Shown piece after piece: positions 1 through 9,818 of a DNA stretch of 19,620 nucleotides. How positions within the stretch are numbered: the stretch's first letter is position 1; every line of letters starts with the position of its first letter. The position numbers were made by a program, and so were the translations under genes. The stretch comes from Dictyocoela muelleri (lineage: Eukaryota > Microsporidia), in contig SDVU01000139.1 of the NCBI GenBank assembly GCA_016256075.1, positions 1 to 19,620 of the forward strand. Reading direction: 5' to 3'. A model generated the notes under the pieces. The model did no database searches, was not told the DNA's origin, and saw nothing but the letters and a program-made list of their open reading frames with translations.

Positions 1-199
1 TCTGATATATTACAGGTAAAATCGGTTCCCTCAAACAATGAGTATTTAAAACCACAACTTTTCCATGAACATTTAATTATATATTTTTTCTTGTCATGCC
101 ATACAATTTTTGAACCACAATTTTTGCATTTCTTCTGAAAAAGTTCGCTATTATTTCATTTTTTAAAGATTCAAAAAAATCATTTTCGTTTTCTTGCAT
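1..199 (-). pseudogene. Merlin/ISXO2-like transposase, N-terminal fragment (cut by window edge)
   Basis: Read on the minus strand from an ATG at 199. The first frame gives an N-terminus beginning MQENENDFFESLKNE. The reading then has to shift one frame near 155-165 to continue as KKCKNCGSKIVW, ...KCSWKSCGFKYSLFEGTDF. This is a CxxC...CxxxxC zinc ribbon followed by the aromatic/GT pattern seen at the start of ISXO2-like (Merlin, DDE_Tnp_IS1595) transposases. The catalytic DDE part would lie beyond base 1 and is not visible. At least one frameshift means this copy is dead. Family knowledge: Merlin elements are cut-and-paste DNA transposons with ends starting GG and 8-9 bp duplications. A possible outer end is the AACC near 263-266, but no partner end can be seen here. 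A second Merlin copy lies at 14592-17590. Confidence 0.7.
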
Positions 200-932
200 T
201 TATCCTAAGGGTAAAAATAAAAAAAAGCTACACCCCCATTTTAGCCATCTCATGTGCACATTAACCGGTGTTTTTATTATTACGCCTATATAATTAAAGG
301 TATTAGTGGAAGAATAAAATGGGACCTAAAAATCATTAACAAATTATAGTGGTAGAAGATTAAAATGCAACGTCGCCTAATAAAAATCATTATTAAAAAA
401 ATTTAATTAAATTTTTCTTTTTAATTTGTTAATGGAAGAATAACATAATGAAAGAATAAAATGCAACAATAATTAAAAACAACGATTTTATTTTTTTAAT
501 TTTCTTATTAAAATCAAAATAAATTTATTTTAAATTTAAAAATCATCAACATTTTTTTCTTTGAATTTCAAAAAACCCCTTAAAATAAAAAATTGATTTT
601 TTTGGGACGAAAATCATTGCAATTCGCCCCATGGTTCGAATCGCGACTTAACGGTATTGTACTATTTGAATTTTTTAGATCCGTTTTTTAATAATTGGGC
701 GCGCATGAATCGCGCGAATGCGAATCACAACAACCCATTTAATTTTTGATTACATTTTTTTTATTTATCATGCTAGACGCGTTACAACCATGAGAGACGG
801 GTTACATCCTTGCGACACACGTTAATATTGTGAGAATTTCTATATATCCTAATTGCGCTACTATACCATATTACTGATACTTTAAAATATTATTAGCAAT
901 CATTCACATTAACAACTGAGCATTTAGTAATA
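200..932. other. Intergenic stretch with degenerate short tandem repeats, no gene seen
   Basis: No coding frame of note. Between about 305 and 467 a unit resembling GAAGAATAAAATGCAAC recurs four times with drift. It loosely resembles the outer minisatellite of the foldback at 6834-7943. Positions 600-730 are unusually rich in CG dinucleotides for this window (CGAATCGCGACTT, GGGCGCGCATG). They include GGTTCGAATC, which looks like a tRNA B box but has no A box or tRNA fold. Positions 769-832 hold three tandem 20-nt units. Confidence 0.6.
769..832. repeat. Three-copy 20-nt tandem repeat
   Basis: Three successive units of about 20 nt with the core GAC(G)CGTTACAACC are visible: CTAGACGCGTTACAACC, GAGAGACGGGTTACATCC and GCGACACACGTTAATATT. 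The unit differs from the other minisatellites in the window and no inverted partner is present. Confidence 0.6.
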
Positions 933-934
933 TA

Positions 935-3023
935 CAGTAAATTTTTTCAGATTTGCCATTTCTGAAATTTGCGTTTTTCTGAAATTTGCCATGAATTTTT
1001 GATCATAAGCCTAAATTTATATGAAATTTTCTCTAATATGTCATTTCTAAAATTTGACAAAATTTTCTCATGAGAAAATATAGCAGGTTAAGATTTGATC
1101 AAAAAAAGAAATAATTGAATATAAAAATTTGAACAAGCACAAAACTTGCCAATCATTGGCAGAATATTTTTCAAATAAATTTAAACTTGAGATCGCCAGA
1201 AGAACAATAAATTATATATTGAACAATGCGTCAGATATTTTAAAAAGGAACTTAAAAAATGGTGGACATAACAAAACGGATGTGAGATTAAAATACCCGA
1301 TGCTAGATTCCAATTGAAAGATTATGTCGAATTTATGGAATCAAAAGGTGCTATAATTAATGATAATATTCTCAAAAGAAAGTTGTCACATTTTGCTAAC
1401 GAATTGTACATTTCTTAATTTAAAAACTCACGGGATATCTTGATAAATTTAAAAAAAGAAATAAATTTGCATTGAAAAAATATACTGTGAAACATTTTTT
1501 TCAAAAGAAAATTATGAATATTTTATAAATGTTGTAAAAGACAAATAAATACATATTGTGTTGAAAATGTTTTCAATCTTGATGAAACAGGCATTTTTCA
1601 TAAAATAATATCTTAAAAACAATTTGTAAGAATTTAAGACCTGAATTCAAAAATTTTAAAAATAGGATATCAGTAATGTTATGTTCAAATTTAAATTGGA
1701 GTGAGAAATTAAAACCAGTAGTAATTGGAAAACATAATACGCCTAGATGCTTTAAATCATTTAATATAAGTGAATACGTGAAATATCATTCTTCGCGCAA
1801 AGCATGGATGACACAAGATATTTTCAATTAATGGTCAGGAGATCTTGATTTCAAATAAAATTGATAAATCGAAAAATAATATTACTGCTTGATAACTGGC
1901 AGGCGCATAAAGTTAGCATTAAAATTACACATATCGAATTGGTTTATTTGTCTAAAAATTCTACGGGTATTTTGCAACCTATAGATCTGAGTAAAAAAAA
2001 TGTTTCAAAACGTTTTTTAATCATTATAAGCTGGATGATATAATATATAATGTCGAAAATAGATTTGATGTTTACAAATCCTATAACAATATTAATTTAA
2101 AAGACGCTATAATTTATACGGATTACGCTTGGAACAAAATTTCTCATCAAACAAAATTTAATTGCTGGAAACATTTTATAAATACGAAAGTAGAAGTCTA
2201 AACATTTCATATTGAAAATTATGATGAATTTGTAAAAAAAACAAGAATTTATGATAAAATTGAAGAAGAAGGTTTTTTAAATATAAATTACACAAAAAAT
2301 GATGAGATTTTATATGGTGATAAATATGATGAAATTATTGAAGAATAAAAACGCCATCCTAATAATATTATATAAGAATTTTTGAATTAGAATGAAAAAA
2401 TAAAAACTGAAGATATGTTTTAAAAATCTTTACGCAATATTCAGAAATATTTAGAAAAAAAATTGCGAGATGATAATGATTAATTGTTTTTGAAACAAAT
2501 TAAAGAATATATAAATAATAAAAATAATAGTAAAAAAGTAAAAATATCAGATTATTTGATTAAATACAAATGATGAATTTATATATTATTTTTACTATTA
2601 TTTTAGATCATAGACATCTATATTTCGGACATATACATACTTCGGCATTCTATCATATTATTCGCCATGTGTTCTAATAGACATTAAGTGTACAATACTT
2701 TCTAAATTAGACTTTATGTGCGGCATTCTTATTATAAATTTCTCATAATTACAATGATAAATATTTTCCTTTATAAGTTATAATCTTTAATTTTACAAAG
2801 TACATATTATTTTTAGAGTTAGATGTTTATTTACATATACACTTTATATATTGATTGCTTTCTGCAATATATCCAATTAGTGAATGTATAAACTTCTAAT
2901 TCCTAAATCTATATTTTTTTTTATTTTGAAAATACAAATAACTATTTTCTAAAATTTGCCATTTTCTGAAATTCGCCAAAATTTTTCAGTAACGAAAAAT
3001 GGTAAATTTTAGAGAATTTACTG
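935..3023 (+). mobile_element. pogo/Tigger-like (Tc1/mariner superfamily) DNA transposon, complete but dead
   Basis: The left end CAGTAAATTTTTTCAG at 935 and the right end AGAGAATTTACTG ending at 3023 are inverted copies, each flanked by TA (933-934 and 3024-3025). That is the normal target duplication of this superfamily. Inside both ends the motif TTTCTGAAATTTGCC is repeated (left about 953-1060, right about 2948-2985), as expected of transposase-binding subterminal repeats. The single gene inside (1070-2573) is a broken pogo-type transposase. The element is about 2.09 kb, a usual size for an autonomous pogo relative. Ends are still recognisable but diverged, so the insertion is not recent. 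Confidence 0.88.
1070..2573 (+). pseudogene. pogo/Tigger-like transposase pseudogene (CENP-B-type HTH plus DDE_1 domain)
   Basis: Likely start is the ATG at 1070 (MRKYSRLRFDQKK). A one-base slip at the A-run 1101-1110 leads into IIEYKNLNKHKTCQSLAEY, a psq/CENP-B helix-turn-helix. Further on come NLDETGIF (first catalytic Asp, 1581-1583), RISVMLCSNLNWSEKLKP and VIGKHNTPRCF, KAWMTQDIF, then LLLDNWQAH (second Asp, 1891-1893) and STGILQPIDL (third Asp, 1984-1986). These are the signature blocks of the pogo/Tigger DDE_1 family. The last two acidic residues are about 30 residues apart, as in pogo DDxD enzymes. The C-terminal part (to TGA 2571-2573) is Lys/Glu-rich. Several in-frame stops and frame changes are spread along the gene, so no active enzyme is made. 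It would have cut and pasted the element that contains it. Confidence 0.88.
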
Positions 3024-3174
3024 TATTTAATTCCGATATCTAATTAATAGTTTTATAAATGACCGTCCAAATGTAATACATGGCTAAATAATAGCATTCT
3101 TAAGATATAGAATTTGTTTTCAGAAATATCAAAACATTTAATTTCAAAAATTGATAAAAATATATTTTTATATA

Positions 3175-5319
3175 CAGTCAAGGTCGATTTTTTTCATTTT
3201 AAAAAATTTTGACTAAAAAACTCGATTGATTTAAAATCGACCATTAATTAAAAATAAGTATAATTTATTTAATAAGGTTTAAATTATAAACATTTAACTT
3301 ATAATTACAAAATTTGTCAAGGTATTGATAAATTAATTGACACATAGACGTAAAATTTTCTAAAATACACATATTAATATTATTGAATAAGTGCTGCTAT
3401 ATTTCTAAAAACAGTCAATGCATTATAAAATATGTATATTTATGAAAAACTTAGAATTATAGCTAATAAAATATTAACTTGAATTAACATTAAATTTAGC
3501 TGAACAGTTGTCTTCTATGTGTTCAAAATTAATTAATTAAGTTCGATATCTAATGTTTATAAAATATTGTTTTTACGTTAACAATTAGAAAAAAAAACTT
3601 TCCATTTATTTCATAAAATGAGCTTTATATCTAGTTTTAACCATACAATATGTTTAAATTTTTCCGAAATTTTAGACTGGCTAAGGTAGTTTATTAATAA
3701 TTTATCTTGAAATTTAGTTATAAATGATTTGAATTTCGATATAAATAGATGAACCATGCCGGTGTCTATGGGTGAAATAACTGAACTCTAATTGTAGTAA
3801 AAAAAAATCCATATTTGTGTTGTTTTATTCTTCATTTCTGATAAAATACCCCCCCCCTAAAAAATATAAATCCAAAAATTAATCCCCTCGATTAACTCCT
3901 CAAAATTAACGATTTTTGATTTTATTTAACAATTTACATTTATATTTCTTGATATTTTCGAATTGAGATTATTCTCAATAAAGCTCTTCTGAGAACTTTA
4001 CATAAAACAATAATCTAACTAATTTTTATTTTTTTAAAAAAATTTTGGGATTTAGAATAAAAATCATCAAAGGCGACATTTTTTCTACGTAATGATTTGT
4101 TTCTCTAACGATTATACTACATGTTTTTTATTGCTTGGATTTTTTTATCTTTTATATTATCAATAACATACTATTTATTGATTTCTGTTTTAAGGTAAAG
4201 ATCAGTTTAATCGATATTAAAACTCTCTCTAGTTTTTTTATAATCTAAGTGTTAATTTTGACTTATGACTATTCGAGTATCCCAAATATACACTGTAAGA
4301 TTCAACTTGAGGTGTAAAAATTGTTATTTGCGTCTTTTAACGTTTCAATAATAAAATAAACAGTTTATTGAATTATTTATGACAATTATAAGAAAAATTT
4401 TCTTTGCATTAGTGTTAATTGTGTTTTGAATATTATTTTTTTTTGATTTTAATAAAGTTATTATATCAAGTAAAAAGAAATCTATTTAGCATATTTAGAT
4501 GTTACGTAAAAAAAATTTAGATCTTTTGTTAATGAATTTTTGTCTAAATCAAGAATTGACAAATAATTAATATTAAAAACATAAACGTTGTAGTCTATCT
4601 ATTTATCTTATATTTAACAATTATATTCTTTGGTTTATACAAAATTTTATTTTTTTTGTGATTTTTTTATCTAATTTTTTTCAACGTTATTTTTCATACA
4701 CAATATAGTTTTAAGTAAAATAAAAATATTAAATTATACCTATAATTTTAGCATAAAAATAAAAAAATAGACTAATTTTTTAGTCTAATCACATATAAAA
4801 TTATAAAAATCAGTTCTGTGGTAAAGTTTTTTCCTGAATTTTTTTTATAAATTTATTAAAAAAATATTATAATACCCCAACAATAGTATCGAGAGACATA
4901 ATTATGCATTTTATATATTCAATTAAAAAATTTTCAGATTCTACTATTAATGTTTAATTTAAATGTTAAATGTTAAAAAATCCAAGTTTTTTAGTCAATT
5001 TAATAATAATCCTCAAATTTATATTCAGAAAAAAATTACAACTGATATTAAAAAAATTAATCAGTTGAACAGTTCAATTGAATATAGAAAATGAAAATTA
5101 TAAAAATTGATTAAAAAAATCGACTGATTAAAAAAATCGACTTTTTTAAAACAGAAAAAGGGGTAATATTTCAAACTATAATTATATATTTCCACATAAG
5201 GGGGTGTTATATGATAAAAATAGTGTCGAATAAGAATATTAAACTCACCAAGAGAATCAGAAAGATTAAGTGATTAAAAAAATCGAATTTTTAATGAATA
5301 AAAAACACGACACCGACTG
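3175..5319. mobile_element. Probable highly decayed Tc1/mariner-superfamily element (TIRs CAGTC..., TA duplication)
   Basis: The left end CAGTCAAGGTCGATTTTTTT (3175) and the right end, read inward on the other strand as CAGTCGGTGTCGTGTTTTTT, are imperfect inverted copies flanked by TA (3173-3174 and 5320-5321). The motif GATTAAAAAAATCGA occurs three times near the right end (about 5105, 5123, 5273). Its complement occurs near the left end (about 3188-3240). This is the layout of subterminal binding repeats. The 2.1-kb length equals that of the pogo-like element at 935-3023. The interior is about 80% A+T and I cannot identify a transposase domain. A short plus-strand open stretch around 4992-5092 may be a remnant. 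A run of nine C residues lies near 3850. Ends are moderately convincing; the family assignment is inferred from the ends alone. Confidence 0.5.
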
Positions 5320-5321
5320 TA

Positions 5322-5722
5322 AGTGTAATTAAATTGTTATAACATCATAATACACTATGTTTTTGCCATAAATATAGAATTTACACAATATATAAAATTT
5401 CCTAAACTGAAATAAAACATTAAAAAATTTCACTGATTTTATAATATATATGCTGTGCATAATGTGAATAAATGCATACGAAATATCGCTGAATATAGAA
5501 GATTTTTTTGTTCATTAGTGTTAAAAGATAAATAAAACTCAAACACATTTAAAAACTTTTTAGTAATAATGCCTTATATGCATTTTAATTTTAAATTAGA
5601 ATCATATTTTATAGAATAATTATAAAAGATGTCATTTTAAAATTTCAAGACAGAATAAATGGATAATAAATAAAATTTCGCACTTAAAGAATATTTTCCC
5701 TTAATTTTTTCGTATTTCTGAT
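5322..5722. other. AT-rich spacer, nothing recognised
   Basis: I see no coding frame, RNA motif or repeat. It separates the decayed CAGTC-ended element from the Tc1-like element. Confidence 0.6.
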
Positions 5723-6916
5723 TATATAGTATTTCAAGGCGTTTTTTAAAATTAAAATTCTATTTTTTTTAAATTTCATATTTTTTTTAAAACTTACAAA
5801 GTTCCTTTTTTAAATTTCATAAGCGTTTTTTTCATTTTGAAAATAAAATAATTAAACAAAAAATAAGAATAAAAAAGAAAATTTTTTTTATGAAAATAGC
5901 CTTGGAAATGGCCTTTATGCAATTATTATAAGCATGAGTGGAATAATTTGATAAATCCTCTGCTGTTAATACATTTATAGCATATAATACAAATAAGTGA
6001 AAGCAATTATTAGATACTGTTGACAATTCTCTTCTAACAATCGAAAAAATTTTAGAGCCAGAAAAATCAATAGGATTCAACATACAACTATAAGGAGATA
6101 GAAACATTATCTTTTGCACCTTTAATAGAAAAATTCTTTGATTAACTGTGTATGATAAATGCGTGCATTATCTAATATAAGTATACATATATCAAATATA
6201 TACTTTTCATGACATTTAGATTATAAATCATTCATAATAGCAATATTTTTTGTGCATTTACTGGACTAATTATAGTTTTTGCATGGACAACCTCATTATT
6301 TGTTATAGTTGAAATTATACACACATTTGTATCGCAAATGGCTAGTATTATTACAAATAAAATGTACCTTTAGGTGATTTTCTAAACGTAATTCGTAGGT
6401 TAAGATTAAAAACCGATTCATCTATGAAAATTTTTAAACTATTATTCCTAAATAATTCCTCGCATACTTACATCTTTTTTCTTTTGATATATTAGAATTG
6501 ATATTTGTTGAGTGAAATATATTTTTTCGGTGTTATTTTAAGGTTATAAATTGCTTTTCTTATAATTTCAATTGAAAGAGAAACATTAAAATCCGCATTA
6601 TTTTTATTTCACTTAGTGTTATTAAAGAATTAATATCTATCCAATATTCCAGTTCCCTTTCAATATATGATGTAATTTTTTTTTCACCGGCCTTCCTGCC
6701 TTCTTTTTAACGATTCAATTTTCAGCTTTAAACACTCTTATGATGTTTACAGCAGTAAAGTAATTTATTTGGCAAATATAGGAATCTTCCCTTATACTAT
6801 ATCCTCTTCTATAACGTTTTTTACAATTTTTTCGGAGAATGCTGGTTAAAGGATGGTTTTGAGATTAGAGGACGGTTTTGAAATAAAATTAAGATAAATA
6901 ATAGAAGTGCTTTTTA

Positions 6917-7060
6917 ATTATTATAGTTCCCTACTAACATTATTATAGTCCCTTCTTTGCATTTTTATAGTCATTTCGTTTATTTTTATTGTCCTTTTGT
7001 TACATTTCTATGGTCCCTTCGTTGCATTATTACAGTCCATCGGCGTATTATTATAGTCAC
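6917..7060. repeat. Outer minisatellite, left arm of foldback 1
   Basis: About six to seven drifting units of roughly 20-23 nt with the core CATTATTATAGTCCCTTCGTT. The inverse array (core AATGCAACGAAGGGACTATA) fills 7656-7886 in the right arm. The right array has more units than the left, so the arms have expanded or contracted separately. Confidence 0.8.
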
Positions 7061-7214
7061 TAAAGTTAAAAAGTTTTAAACTCATTTTTTTCAAAGTTAT
7101 ATACCGATTTCTTTCAAATATATATATATAGAGTTACAAACACATTTTGCCAGAATTATAGATGATCTGCGAAAAATCGCCTTGATTTATTAATTTTTTA
7201 AACCTGTTTTTGAC

Positions 7215-7490
7215 ACTTATTTTTTATCCCATATTTTTTATCCCATATTTTTTAGCACATATTTTTTAGCCCTAATTTTTTACCCTTTTTTAATCCCTAT
7301 TTAAACCCCCATTTCTTAACCTCATTTATTAAACCTATTTTTTTAACCCTCATTTTTAACGCTTATTTTTTAACCCTTATTTTAACCCCCTTTTAACAAA
7401 GCTTAAAAATTAGGGTTAAAAAATAAGGGTTAAAAAATAAGGGTTAAAAATGATGGTTTAAAAAGAGTTAAAAAACGGGGGTTAAAAATA
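7215..7490. repeat. Inner TTAACCC/GGGTTAA minisatellite flanking the palindrome centre
   Basis: The left side (7215-7395) is a series of about 14-16 nt units of the form TTTTTAACCCTTAT. The right side (7405-7490) is the inverse, TTAGGGTTAAAAAATAAGGG and related. The unit contains TTAGGG-like telomere-type letters, but it is longer than a telomeric repeat and AT-spaced, so I read it as a minisatellite of the foldback and not as a telomere. Confidence 0.78.
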
Positions 7491-7655
7491 AGTGTCAAAA
7501 ATAGGTTTAAAAAAAATAATTAATCATGGCGAATTTTCGCGGCATATCTATAATTCTGGCAAAATGTGTCTGTAACTCTATAAATAACTTCTGAAGAAAT
7601 GGGGATATAACTTTAAAAAATGGGTCTTAAACTTTTAAAACACCAGTATTTTGAC

Positions 7656-7886
7656 TATAATAATAGGGTGAAGAATGTAATAATGCAACGATGAGACTAT
7701 ACTAATTCAACGAAGAGACTATAAAAATGCAACGAAAAGCCTAAAAAATTCAACGAAGGGACTATAATAATGCAAGGAAGGGATTATAATAATGCAAGGA
7801 AGGAACATTAGAATGCAGCGAAGGGACTATAATAATATAACGAAGCGTCTATAATAATGTAAGGAGGAAACTATAATAATTGTGAG
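7656..7886. repeat. Outer minisatellite, right arm of foldback 1
   Basis: About ten units of 20-23 nt with the core GGGACTATAATAATGCAACG. This is the inverted complement of the array at 6917-7060. Confidence 0.82.
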
Positions 7887-8139
7887 GACTATTTTTATTT
7901 ATTTTAATTTTATTTCAAAACCGTCCTATAACACTCTTTCGCCATTTTTTCTCCCTGTCAAACGTATATATTTCCTTATTTCTCATGTTTTAATTATTCA
8001 GGTACATTTTAAAAAGGTTTAGTGAATTTTAAAAAAACACTCACGAACTTAAAAAAAATTTGTAAATTTATAAAAGAAAATATAAAATTTTAAAGAAAAT
8101 AAAATTTTAATTTTAAATAACGCTTTGAAATACTATATA

Positions 8140-8539
8140 TGCAATTAAATGAATGGATTTTATAAACGTGTTTAAAATATATTTTTTTTGTTAGTCAACA
8201 TTCGGATTTTTTTTGAATATTTTGACATGTACATACCTTGTAATGGTAATAATAACCTATAAATTTATTTGACAGAAAATTACCCGTGGACCCTTTTAAA
8301 TAATAAGATTATACGAATTTTTTACTGACCAGCGACATTGATGAAACTGTTTTCCCCTCTTTAAAGCCCGAGAAAAGAAACCCAAGACTCTAAATAGGCA
8401 AAAACTATTAAAAATAGAATATCATGAGTTTAAAGGTGTGAAAAAAATGAATGTTCTAGTCACTTCCTCACCCATTGGGTTTTTAAACAATTTTAAACGC
8501 ATCATTCTAAAAATTTGTCCTAAAAAGAATAAACGAACG
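8140..8539. other. Spacer that may include the 5' end of the piggyBac element
   Basis: No gene is seen in the first 200 bp. From about 8350 the composition becomes more balanced (CTCTTTAAAGCCCGAGAAAA), as in the piggyBac pseudogene that follows, so the element may begin here. I could not find matching TTAA-flanked inverted ends: TTACCCGTGGACCC near 8281 and the inverse of ATCCGGGTGCTAA near 9916 are only weakly alike. Confidence 0.45.
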
Positions 8540-9818
8540 TATATTTGAACATCTATTAAATCTGGGAAACAAGAAATTATCTGAGAAGATGATTTAAAAA
8601 AAATTATAAAAACCTCTATATTAATGGGGGTTGTAAGATGTCTGGAATAAGAGATTATTTTATGTAAAAAATGATTTATTTTACATTAAAATAATAAAGA
8701 AAAACATCACATACAGAAAATTCACGTTTATTAACACACACTTCTCATTTATTAAAATGAACAATAATGAAATGGAGTCTCGTGATATTAATAATGACAT
8801 GAAAAAAAATATTGAATATTTAAACAAAGCGTTTATTAAAATATATTCACCGGGTGAGAAATTGTGTATTGACGAGGGTATTGTTAAATACCAATGAAGA
8901 TTTCAATTTAAAGTTTATATGCCACAAAACCGGATAATTCTGGTATAAAATTATACATTTGTTGTGACTCATCTAACTCTTATGTTTGCCGTTTCACAAT
9001 ATACACCGGAAACAAAAATAAATTGACCGAAATTGTCCCTGATTTGGTGAGGGATTTTTATGATAAGAACCATAAACTTTATATGGATAATTTTTACTCA
9101 AGTATGAATTTGCTCAATATTTTGCCTCAGAAAAACAAATTTTGTTCGGCTAAAATGAGGCAAAACAGAGGACACCCGGATGATTTCACAAAAATCAGGT
9201 GTAAAATTAAAAGAAACGAGTTCAATGACTAACAAAATAATAATACAAATTGCATTCTTTGGCATTATAAAAGACAGGCTTGTTTTCTAAACAACTTTCT
9301 TAATTTAGACGCTAACTTATCCGACAGTATAATTTTTTCTGAAAAGCCAATCATAATAAAAGATTTTGATAAATTTATAATCGGGGTAGATGTCTACGAT
9401 AAAATGGTCAAAACATATTTATCAGATCGAAAAACAATAAAATAGACAAACAAATTCACAATGTATTTGTTAAATCTCATAGTAACAGCTACATTTTATA
9501 TAAAGAGTTTTATAGAGGCCAAGATAAAATATTTTCTTTCAACTTTCGTAAAGAGATTATAAAAGGCCTTCTATCTTATGAACCGCAAAAAAACCCGACC
9601 AAGAAAATGCTCTCGACCACATGCCCATCAAACTAACAATATACGTAGTAATTGTACTTGGTGTCAAAAAAGATTAAAAGCAAAGCACTACAGATTTCGT
9701 GTGTAAATGTTGCAGCAATAGGATTAGAAGTGATGTTTTTTTGCACCCACAATGTTTTTTATTTTATCATGAATCTTTTATATATGGTATTGAAGAAGAT
9801 TCAAATACTACCGATTGA
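8540..9818 (+). pseudogene. piggyBac-like transposase pseudogene (DDE_Tnp_1_7)
   Basis: Blocks in order: DDLKKIIKTSILMGVV (about 8590), the conserved N-terminal helix of the family; KFTFINTHFSFIKMNNNE (about 8720); YSPGEKLCIDEGIVKYQ with the first catalytic Asp (about 8870); YICCDSSNSYVCRFTIYTG; YMDNFYSSMNLLNIL with the second Asp (about 9085); IIGVDVYDKMVKTYLSDRK with the third Asp (about 9390), matching the GGVDxxDQM...Y...RK block; and a C-terminal Cys-rich tail with CTWCQKR...C..C...C (9655-9760), ending at TGA 9816-9818. Order and spacing match full-length piggyBac transposases (cut-and-paste at TTAA). In-frame stops (for example the TGA after IVKYQ) and several frame changes make it non-functional. 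The Cys-rich tail is complete, so the original was a full-length enzyme. Confidence 0.87.

Larger units (their letters stand above)
6834..7943. mobile_element. Foldback element 1: 1.1-kb palindrome with minisatellite arms, 8-bp target duplication
   Basis: The left half is mirrored by the right half around a centre near 7400 (AAGCTT), with little or no loop. Arms share, outside to inside, the segment AGGACGGTTTTGAAATAAAA (6869 and, inverted, up to 7926), an outer minisatellite, AACACATTTTGCCAGAATTA, and an inner minisatellite. ATTTTTTC flanks it exactly (6826-6833 and 7944-7951), and removing one copy rejoins the Tc1-like element it interrupts. The termini read GGAGAATG and, from the other end, GGCGAAAG. 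The left end carries an extra partial duplication of the terminal segment. No protein is encoded, so it must be non-autonomous. GG ends plus an 8-bp duplication fit Merlin-type transposition. Confidence 0.87.
5832..8000 (-). pseudogene. Tc1/IS630-like (DDE_3) transposase pseudogene, interrupted by the foldback element
   Basis: Minus strand. The probable N-terminus starts MRNKEIYTFDRE near 7985, stops at the foldback junction (about 7944) and resumes left of 6826 with a helix-turn-helix-like stretch (EKIVKNVIEE, SIEIIRKAIYNLK near 6560). Catalytic blocks follow: KIFIDESVFNLNLR (first Asp, about 6420), ICDTNVCIIS, DNARIYHTQLIKEF (second Asp, about 6165) and LSPYSCMLNPIDFSGSKIF (about 6060-6110). 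The last matches the LPPYSPxLNPIE block of DDE_3 transposases with Asp in place of Glu. The C-terminal end near 5832 is a run of hydrophobic residues, probably read-through. Several frame changes and stops plus the insertion make it dead. Confidence 0.82.
5725..8137 (-). mobile_element. Tc1/IS630-like DNA transposon split by a foldback insertion
   Basis: The inverted ends match well over 40 bp or more. The left starts TATAGTATTTCAAGGCG at about 5725. The right, read inward on the minus strand, is TATAGTATTTCAAAGCG ending at about 8137, followed in both by TTWTTTAAAATTAAAATT. Flanking TA is consistent with Tc1/mariner target choice; the exact end is uncertain by 2 bp because of the TATATA context. 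Taking out the 6834-7943 insertion and one 8-bp duplicate leaves about 1.3 kb, the usual Tc1 size. It carries one minus-strand transposase pseudogene. Confidence 0.85.

Noticed and set aside
625-650. tRNA-like B box GGTTCGAATC
   Set aside because: There is no A box upstream and no cloverleaf can be drawn.
7215-7490. An interstitial telomere
   Set aside because: The unit is 14-16 nt with long A/T runs, is confined to the foldback arms and is mirrored, so a foldback minisatellite explains it better.
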